Shown piece after piece: positions 41,376-48,087 of a DNA stretch of 64,000 nucleotides. Every line of letters starts with the position of its first letter. Position 1 is the stretch's first letter. Source of the stretch: Streptomyces sp. Y2F8-2 (GTDB lineage: Bacteria; Actinomycetota; Actinomycetes; Streptomycetales; Streptomycetaceae); assembly GCF_014905555.1 (NCBI RefSeq), contig NZ_BNGS01000009.1, positions 329,892 through 393,891 on the forward strand, in the 5' to 3' direction. The notes under the pieces are model-generated. The model searched no databases. It saw only the letters and a list, made by a program, of their open reading frames with translations, and was not told where the DNA came from. Both the position numbers and the translations under genes were made by a program.

Positions 41376-43070
41376 ATGTCTGACACGACCACAAGCCCTC
41401 TGCCCCGGGAGGTCGCCGACGCCTACGTCGACGACCTCGTCGCCCTCGACCCGGTCACCGGCACGTACCTCGGCGTGAAGGAGAGTTCGAGCAAGCTGCC
41501 CGACACCTCTCCCGCGGGCCAGGAGGCGCTCGCCGAGCTGGCGCGGGAGACCCTCGCCCGGCTCGACGAGGCGGAGCGCCGGCCGGGCGCGGACAGTGAC
41601 ATCGAGCGCCGGTGCGCGCGCCTGCTGCGCGAGCGGCTCACCGCCGAGCTCGCCGTGCACGACGCGGACGAGGGCCTGAGGGCGGTGAGCAACCTCTCGT
41701 CCCCGGTGCACTCCGTGCGCAACGTCTTCACCATCACCCCCGTGGCGACGGAGGAGGACTGGGCGGCGGTCGCCGAGCGGCTGCGCGCCGTGCCGGCCGC
41801 CCTGCGGGGTTACCGCGAGTCCCTGGCCCTCGGCCTGGAGCGCAAGCTCCATGCCGGTCCGCGCCCGACCGCGACCTTCATCGAGCAGCTCACCGACTGG
41901 TCGGACACGGACGGCCAGGGCCGCGGCTGGTTCGAGGTCTTCGCCTCGCAGGGCCCCGACGCGCTGCGTGCGGAGCTGGACGAGGCCGCCCGCGCGGCGA
42001 CCGCTGCCGTCACGGAGCTGCGGGACTGGATGCGCGACGTGTACGCGCCGACGATCGAGGGTGCGCCGGACACGGTCGGCCGTGAGCGTTACGCCCGTTT
42101 CGCCCGCTACTTCAACGGGACGGACCTGGACCTCGACGAGGCGTACGCGTACGGCTGGTCGGAGTACCACCGCCTCCTCGGCGAGATGAAGAAGGAGGCC
42201 GAGAAGGTCCTGCCCGGCGCCGCGACCCCATGGGTGGCGCTCGCTCATCTGGACGAGCACGGCACTCACATCGAGGGCGTCGAGGAGGTCCGGGCCTGGT
42301 TGCAGGGGCTGATGGACGAGGCGATCGACGCATTGGACGGCACGCACTTCGAACTCGCCGAGCGGGTGCGGAAGGTCGAGTCGTGCATCGCGCCGCCCGG
42401 CAGCGCCGCGGCGCCCTACTACACGGCTCCCTCCGCGGACTTCTCCCGCCCGGGCCGCACCTGGCTGCCGACGATGGGGCAGAACCGCTTCCCGGTCTAC
42501 GACCTCGTCTCGACCTGGTACCACGAGGGCGTCCCCGGCCACCACCTCCAGCTCGCACAGTGGGCGCACGTGGCCGACGACCTCTCCCGCTACCAGGCGA
42601 CGGTGGGCATCGTCAGCGCCAACGCGGAGGGCTGGGCGCTGTACGCCGAGCGCCTGATGGACGAACTCGGCTTCCTCACCGACCCGGAGCGGCGCCTCGG
42701 GTACCTGGACGCCCAGATGATGCGGGCGCTGCGGGTCATCGTCGACATCGGCATGCACCTGGAGCTTCGGATCCCGTCGGACTCGCCGTTCCACCCGGGC
42801 GAGCGCTGGACGCCGGAGCTGGCGCACGAGTTCTTCGGCTCCCACAGCAGCCGTCCCGCGGACTTCGTGGAGAGCGAGCTGATCCGCTACCTGTCGATGC
42901 CGGGCCAGGCGATCGGCTACAAGCTGGGCGAGCGGGCCTGGCTGCTGGGCCGCGAGAAGGCCCGGGAGCGCCACGGCGACGCGTTCGACGCGAAGGCCTG
43001 GCACATGGCGGCGCTCTCGCAGGGCTCACTGGGCCTGGACGACCTGGTGGACGAACTGTCCCGCCTCTGA
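41376..43070 (+). CDS. DUF885 family metallo-hydrolase
   Basis: 564 residues, no signal peptide. The zinc-peptidase-like motif WYHEGVPGHHLQLAQW has the HExxPGHH pattern of the family, with ANAEGWALYAERL downstream supplying a further Glu. DUF885 proteins are predicted carboxypeptidases; in actinobacteria the true substrate is unknown. ATG at 41376 chosen; an in-frame ATG five codons earlier is weaker. Converges with the SDR. Confidence 0.9.
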   Translation: MSDTTTSPLPREVADAYVDDLVALDPVTGTYLGVKESSSKLPDTSPAGQEALAELARETLARLDEAERRPGADSDIERRCARLLRERLTAELAVHDADEGLRAVSNLSSPVHSVRNVFTITPVATEEDWAAVAERLRAVPAALRGYRESLALGLERKLHAGPRPTATFIEQLTDWSDTDGQGRGWFEVFASQGPDALRAELDEAARAATAAVTELRDWMRDVYAPTIEGAPDTVGRERYARFARYFNGTDLDLDEAYAYGWSEYHRLLGEMKKEAEKVLPGAATPWVALAHLDEHGTHIEGVEEVRAWLQGLMDEAIDALDGTHFELAERVRKVESCIAPPGSAAAPYYTAPSADFSRPGRTWLPTMGQNRFPVYDLVSTWYHEGVPGHHLQLAQWAHVADDLSRYQATVGIVSANAEGWALYAERLMDELGFLTDPERRLGYLDAQMMRALRVIVDIGMHLELRIPSDSPFHPGERWTPELAHEFFGSHSSRPADFVESELIRYLSMPGQAIGYKLGERAWLLGREKARERHGDAFDAKAWHMAALSQGSLGLDDLVDELSRL

Positions 43071-43079
43071 TCGCGCCTG

Positions 43080-43110
43080 GACGGCCGGATCTCCGCCGGG
43101 TCCGGCCGTC
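43080..43110. terminator. Bidirectional terminator between DUF885 and SDR genes
   Basis: GACGGCCGGA and TCCGGCCGTC form a 10-bp perfect stem with an 11-nt loop; the right arm touches the SDR stop codon. Confidence 0.75.
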
Positions 43111-43963
43111 AGCGGCGGAAGCCACCCTCCGACCCGATGACCTGACCGGTGATCCAGGCCGCCTCGTCCGTGGCGAGCCAGGCGATGAGCCGGGCCGGAT
43201 CGTCGGGCATGCCCCAGCGCCCGGCAGGGAACCGCACGGCGACGGCCTCGTAGGCGTCACCGGTCAGGTAATCGGTGTCGACGGGGCCGGGGTTGACCGT
43301 GTTGACGGTGACGGCGTGCTCGGCGAGGGCCGTGGACAGCGAGCGCGTGATCGAGGCGAGGGCGCCCTTCTGGAGCGCGTACGCGACCTCGCCCGGCATG
43401 CCGTCCCCGAGGTCCTGCCCCGAGGTCATCATCACCACCCGTCCGCCCGGGGTACCCGACGGCAGCCCGGAGCGCAGCCGGGCGTACGCCTGCACCAGGA
43501 GGAGCACCGAGCGGGTGTCCACGGCCCAGTGCGCGTCCAGCATGGCGGCGTCGATGGTGTCGAGGGTGCCGTCGCTGCCGCTGAGCGCGTGGTTGGCGAC
43601 GAGGATGTCGATGCGTCCGCCCAGCGCCTCGGCGGCCCGCGTGATCAGCTCGGCGGGAGCCGCCGGGTCGGACAGGTCCGCGGGGCCGTCCGCCACGGGC
43701 GCGCCCGGGTCGCCGAGGGCCGCGCGTACTCCGGCGACCACCTCCTCGACCCGGTCGGCGCCCCAGGGCATGTCCGCGTCGTGCGGCACATGGTGGTGCA
43801 GATAGACGCCGGCGCCGTACGCGGCCAGCCGCCGGGCCACCGCGTACCCGATGCCGGCGCGCCGGCTCGCGCCGGTGACGAGGGCGGTGCGGCCGCGCAG
43901 GGGCAGCGGATCGCGTCGGAGCTCTTCGGGCGTGGGCTGCGGGAGTCGGGGCACGGTCGCCAT
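43109..43963 (-). CDS. SDR family oxidoreductase, intact copy
   Basis: 284 residues. Cofactor loop TALVTGASRRAGIGYAVARR, NHALSG variant of the NAG motif, catalytic Ser in VVMMTSGQDLG, and YALQK as YxxxK; C-terminal AAWITGQVIGSEGGFRR is classical. ATG at 43963 matches family starts. The first 26 codons and the upstream DNA are duplicated at the right end of the island, so this is the surviving copy. Confidence 0.93.
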   Translation of the reverse strand: MATVPRLPQPTPEELRRDPLPLRGRTALVTGASRRAGIGYAVARRLAAYGAGVYLHHHVPHDADMPWGADRVEEVVAGVRAALGDPGAPVADGPADLSDPAAPAELITRAAEALGGRIDILVANHALSGSDGTLDTIDAAMLDAHWAVDTRSVLLLVQAYARLRSGLPSGTPGGRVVMMTSGQDLGDGMPGEVAYALQKGALASITRSLSTALAEHAVTVNTVNPGPVDTDYLTGDAYEAVAVRFPAGRWGMPDDPARLIAWLATDEAAWITGQVIGSEGGFRR

Positions 43964-44199
43964 GATGCGGACGGCGGGCGCCGCACGCACCCGGTTTTCC
44001 CACGCCCCGGAGTGCGGCGGGCGGTCGGTCAGCAGCCGCAGTCCGCGTCCTGGACAGGTGCCGTCAGAGGGTCGGCGGCGCGCTGCCCGGGGCCCTGCCA
44101 GGTCTCGTACGCGAAGCCCTCACGCACCCAGTACTCGAAGCCGCCCAGCATCTCCTTGACCCGGAAGCCCAGTTCGGCGAGGGCGAGGGCCGCACGCCG
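43884..44199. repeat. Left copy of the long direct repeat flanking the glycan island
   Basis: Positions 43884-44170 align without gaps to 63714-64000 (offset 19830) with three mismatches, all at 44010-44014 between the SDR and rhodanese genes. The copy ends at 44193-44202, where the rhodanese frame loses similarity and island DNA begins. It covers the SDR N-terminus and the rhodanese C-terminus, both on the minus strand. Confidence 0.95.
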
Positions 44200-44220
44200 C
44201 AGGTTATGAACAGCTGGCAT
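44029..44220 (-). pseudogene. Rhodanese-like protein, N-terminally truncated
   Basis: The frame reads RAALALAELGFRVKEMLGG and FEYWVREGFAYETWQGPG to DADCGC, the C-terminus of a rhodanese-domain protein. The catalytic Cys loop and everything before it are gone; the first 8 or 9 residues (MPAVHNLR) come from island DNA. The other copy, at 63859, continues beyond the window with the same C-terminus and may be whole. Confidence 0.85.
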
Positions 44221-44437
44221 GTCTCAGCGCCTCTCCTGTCTCACCAACGTCCTGGTGAGGCACCAGCTTGATCGGCTACGGACTGAGCGGGCAAGTGTCT
44301 CAGTGGTAGCCGGGGACCGTTGCTCGTTCGTGACCTGTGTGCCCGGTCCGCTGACGCATCTCTCGGGGGCGGGATGGGTCGGACAAGGCAGAGCCCCGGA
44401 CCACTGTTCTCGTCGACCGCCGCAGACGGCAGGTCCT

Positions 44438-44580
44438 TGGGACGCCTTCGTGATCGTCGTTGGCATGCTCAGGGGCAGCACCGGCAAGACCACCTCGGCC
44501 TGGTTCGATCTTCTACGAGGCCGTTACCGAGGCGAAACGGCTGATCGTGCCGGTCGCTCCCACCTCTGACGCGAGTACGC
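44438..44580 (+). pseudogene. ParA-like ATPase relic
   Basis: AFVIVVGMLRGSTGKTTSAW (from 44438) resembles the P-loop start of actinobacterial plasmid ParA proteins, with RGSTGKT in place of KGGxGKT. In the next frame EAVTEAKRLIVPVAPTSDA (about 44518-44575) resembles the later alpha-helix and VPVAPT strand of the same family. The middle of the protein is missing and the frame is shifted, so this is an internally deleted remnant. Its presence hints at a plasmid origin. Confidence 0.55.
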
Positions 44581-44717
44581 GGTGGCAGAGGTTCACGGGG
44601 AGGATGCCGGCTCGCATTCCGCCGGCACCGTCCCTCAGGTACTTCGCCCCCCTTGGTCCGCCCCAGCAGCACACCGAGGCGGGTGAGTGGGGTGTGCGAC
44701 CCGTGACGCGGAGGGGG

Positions 44718-47700
44718 TCAGTCCACGTTCACCGCCTGCCACAGCTGGCTGTCGGCGTTCGTGTCCGTCGTCTGAACGAGCTGAGCGCCTGCTGCGGTCG
44801 AGGAGCCGGACACCGAGAGCAGCTTGCCGCTGTTCACATTCTTGATCTTGTAGTAGCCGTTCCCACTGGCGATCAGTGTCCAGTGCTGGCTCGCACCGTT
44901 GTTGTCGGGCTGCTGGACGATGGCCGCGCCGTCCGTGGTGGACCCGCTGGTGACGTCCAGCAGCTGACCGCTGTTCTGGTTGACGATCTCGTAGCTGCCG
45001 TCACCGACAGCGACCCACCGCCAGCGCTGGTTCTGCGCTCCGGTGTCGTTCCACTGGAGGACGTTCGCCCCGGCGGAGGCCGATCCACCCGAGACGTCGG
45101 TCGCCTTGCCGCTGTTCTTGTTGAGGATCTTGTAGTACGCGTTCTTGGCGGGGAAGGGGACGGAGGCGAACGCGTCCAGCGCGCAGACGGTGTTGGACGA
45201 GGCCGTGTTCTTCGTTCCGGCGCACACGACCTTGATTGTGTGGGGGCCCGCGGCGAGATCCGTCTTCTCGAACAGCGGCACCTGCTTCGTCACCGTCGAG
45301 GCATAGGCGTCGATGCCCGCCTGAGCCAGGGCGCCGTCGATGTAGACGTCGACCTTCCCCATGTTCGGCTGCTTCATGCCGAGATACCGAACGCCCGAGC
45401 CGGTGAACGCGTACTGGACGTAGTCGCCCGCCCTGTTCGTGAACTTCTCGGACCCGTTGAAGTCGCGGGAGTCGTTCCAGTTCGACCAGCCGGAGGAGTA
45501 GGTGAGAGTGGAGTCCTTGTCGTCGAGGTAGGCCCATCGCTGCCGTACGAGCGACTTCGACGCGGGGGATGCGTTCCCCTGGGCGTCCACGACGTAGAGG
45601 CGGTAGTCGCCGACTGTCTGCGGGACGTTGATGGTCGTCGCGGTTCCGGCTGCCTTCGTCATGGTGGGGCCGACGGCGAACGTCGTCGTACCGGAGGGAG
45701 CCAACCAGAGCGTCCTGGTCGCGTCACCGATGGTGCGGACGGGGATGGACGACACGCCCTTGCCGGTGAACGTGCTCGCGGGCAGGGCGTAGTCCTGCAG
45801 GCCCAGGTTGCTCTCGGGGACGAGGTCCTTGTAGGCGGCCTCCAGACCGGACTTCACGGCGATGTCGTAAGCCTGTGACGGCCACACGTTGTCCGCGTAC
45901 GCGCGCACGTCCTGGATGGTGCTGTTCGGGACGCTCTTGCTGAAGATCTTGTTGACGGTGCCGTAGGTGTTGGTGATGCTCAGGTCGTGCTGCCGGCCCC
46001 AGGTGCCGGAGTTGATGGTGTAGGCCACGTTCGGGTCGACCTCAAGCACGTTGTCGTGGTAGTTGATGTAGGCGGAGCCTTCGTCGGGGTGCATCCCGTA
46101 CTTGTGGCCGGCCGGAACGCCCTGGATGTAGTTGTTGCTGATCTCGGTTCCAGGCTGGCTGCCCAGCGTGTAGATGGGAGCTGAGTCGCCGAGCACCTGC
46201 ATCGTGTCGACGAGCTCGTTGTACTTGACGGTGTTGTTCTTCGCCGTGGTGGTCGGGTTCCCGGGATTGATGGAGCCCGACGAACCGTCGAAGTTCCACC
46301 ATCCCCAGCCGAGCGTGATGCCCGCCCAGGGGGACTTCTCGATCCGGTTGTGCTCCAGGTCCAGGGTGTCGGCGAAGTACGCCGACACGGGACTGGACCC
46401 CTGGAACAGGACCGCGCTGTCGTAGAGGTAGTTGTCCGTGACGGTGATGTTCTTGCAGACGCCCTCGACGTTCACGGGGTACTTCTCGTGGTTGGTCGAG
46501 GTGTAGTCCCCTATGTACACGTGCTGGGGGTGTCCCACGGTGAGGGCGGAACCGGCGATGTCATTCGTGAAATTGCCGGTCAGCTGCGAGTCCGTCACGT
46601 CGTTGGCCAGGGTGATCCCGTCGGCGCCGGTGTGCTGCACCGTGTTGCGCTGCAGGGTGATCCCGTCGGCGTTCTCGATCTGGATGATCCCCGGCGGCAG
46701 GTCGACGTTGCGGTAGCTGTAGGCGTGGAAGTTCTGCCTCGCGTACACGGTCGAGCCGGCGTTGCCCTGCTGGCCTTGCCGGAAGACGGATCCCGCGACA
46801 TTGACCAGGTTCCAGTCGGAGTGCTCGACCGTGAGCCCGGAGAACGTGATGTTCCGGGCGTGGTCGGTCGTGGACGTGCCCGCGATCCTGATGAGGGTGG
46901 ACACGTTGTTCGGCGCGAAGACCTTCGCCGTGGTCATGTCCTCGGAGCCGGACTTGTAGTAGTACAGCGTGTGCTTCGTCTTGTCGAAGTAGAACTCGCC
47001 CGGCTGGTCAAGGAACTCGTAGGCGTTCATGAACGTATGACTGCCGCCGGCTTTGAACGGGCCGTACGGCGGTGCCTGGGCGATGGCCGCACCCGGCTGC
47101 TGGAACAGGGCGACGCGGTTGGCGCCGTCCGAGCTGGTGGTGATCTGGCGGACGCCCACGATGGCCGTGGTCCAGGTCGTCGCCGACTCGATCTCGACGT
47201 CGTCCTGGTTGGACGCGATGGCCGGCAGGTCGGAGAGGCTGTACTTGGCCCCGTCGCACTGCGAACCCGACTCCCAGGCCCAGGGAGCCTGGCCGGCCGC
47301 GACGGTGTAGGTCCCGTAGCAGCCGGCCGAGTTGATCGTCTTCGAGGCCATCTCGGCGCGCTTACCGTTGACGTAGAGCGCGCGGAGCTTGTCGTCGCGG
47401 TTCAGCGGGGCCTTCCAGATGTTCCCGCTCTGCTGTCTCCAGCCGGTCACCTGAACGCCCCCGTCCAGGACCGGCTTCTCGCCCGGGTAGGCGGCGTACA
47501 CGACACGGTGGCCGTTCGTTCCGGAGTCGGCCGACGTGAAGTCGATGGTGCTGCTCACCGGGTAGGTGCCGCCGCGGAGATAGACGTTGATGTCCCCGGT
47601 CATGTTGCTGTTGACCGTGCGCACGACGTCCCGTGCGTGCTGCAGGGTCTTGAACGGTGCGGTAATCGTCCCGGCGTTGGCGTCGTCGCCGTTGGGGGCG

Positions 47701-47846
47701 ACGTAGTACGTCGCCTGGGTCGCGGCCGAGGCCGGGGTCGGCGTCGTGAGGGATGTCAGCAGCGCTGCGGAGCAAGCCATCGCAAGCACTGCTGACACCT
47801 GGCGGATGATGGAGGTGGCGGGTTCGTAACGGACTGCGAGTGTCAT
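44718..47846 (-). CDS. Secreted right-handed beta-helix glycosidase (GH141-like) with RICIN domain
   Basis: 1042 residues. Sec signal peptide (about 1-42, ending TPTPASAATQ); beta-helix catalytic region (about 45-740) opening ATYYVAPNGDDANAGTITAP and LRGGTYPVSSTIDF, with ALYVNGKRAEMASK and PWAGITLGWGWWNFDG; a beta-sandwich carbohydrate-binding-like domain (about 765-895); and a C-terminal RICIN/CBM13 trefoil (about 905-1040) with QW-type repeats. The start and ALYVNG signature resemble GH141 (L-fucosidase/xylanase); exact family uncertain. ATG at 47846 chosen over a frame extending into the GH54 relic. Last of the leftward secreted-enzyme arm. Confidence 0.85.
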   Translation of the reverse strand: MTLAVRYEPATSIIRQVSAVLAMACSAALLTSLTTPTPASAATQATYYVAPNGDDANAGTITAPFKTLQHARDVVRTVNSNMTGDINVYLRGGTYPVSSTIDFTSADSGTNGHRVVYAAYPGEKPVLDGGVQVTGWRQQSGNIWKAPLNRDDKLRALYVNGKRAEMASKTINSAGCYGTYTVAAGQAPWAWESGSQCDGAKYSLSDLPAIASNQDDVEIESATTWTTAIVGVRQITTSSDGANRVALFQQPGAAIAQAPPYGPFKAGGSHTFMNAYEFLDQPGEFYFDKTKHTLYYYKSGSEDMTTAKVFAPNNVSTLIRIAGTSTTDHARNITFSGLTVEHSDWNLVNVAGSVFRQGQQGNAGSTVYARQNFHAYSYRNVDLPPGIIQIENADGITLQRNTVQHTGADGITLANDVTDSQLTGNFTNDIAGSALTVGHPQHVYIGDYTSTNHEKYPVNVEGVCKNITVTDNYLYDSAVLFQGSSPVSAYFADTLDLEHNRIEKSPWAGITLGWGWWNFDGSSGSINPGNPTTTAKNNTVKYNELVDTMQVLGDSAPIYTLGSQPGTEISNNYIQGVPAGHKYGMHPDEGSAYINYHDNVLEVDPNVAYTINSGTWGRQHDLSITNTYGTVNKIFSKSVPNSTIQDVRAYADNVWPSQAYDIAVKSGLEAAYKDLVPESNLGLQDYALPASTFTGKGVSSIPVRTIGDATRTLWLAPSGTTTFAVGPTMTKAAGTATTINVPQTVGDYRLYVVDAQGNASPASKSLVRQRWAYLDDKDSTLTYSSGWSNWNDSRDFNGSEKFTNRAGDYVQYAFTGSGVRYLGMKQPNMGKVDVYIDGALAQAGIDAYASTVTKQVPLFEKTDLAAGPHTIKVVCAGTKNTASSNTVCALDAFASVPFPAKNAYYKILNKNSGKATDVSGGSASAGANVLQWNDTGAQNQRWRWVAVGDGSYEIVNQNSGQLLDVTSGSTTDGAAIVQQPDNNGASQHWTLIASGNGYYKIKNVNSGKLLSVSGSSTAAGAQLVQTTDTNADSQLWQAVNVD

Positions 47847-47918
47847 CGCGAGGTCAGGGTCCCTTCGGTGCGGACGCCGATCGTCAGCAGCAGGTTGACG
47901 TGGGTGCAGGGTGTCGCG

Positions 47919-48062
47919 GGTGTTCGCCGCGGGTGTGTCCGAGGGGTAGCCCGAGGTCATGACGCCTTCATAGAAGGTGCCCTGGGCCCACTTGCTGTTG
48001 TCACCTCCGATGCCGAGGATGATCGCGCCTTCCTTGTGCATCGGGTTGCAGCCGGAGACGGG
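47919..48062 (-). pseudogene. GH54 alpha-L-arabinofuranosidase fragment
   Basis: The stretch CNPMHKEGAIILGIGGDNSK followed by WAQGTFYEGVMTSGYPSD is the hallmark of the GH54 (AbfB-type) catalytic domain, which contains the catalytic residues' surrounding loop in that family. Only about 45 residues survive; nothing before or after belongs to the domain. It lies in the 241-bp gap between the GH95-like and GH141-like genes, in frame with the latter. Confidence 0.8.
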
Positions 48063-48087
48063 GCCGCCGCTCACGTGCCCAGGGCCG

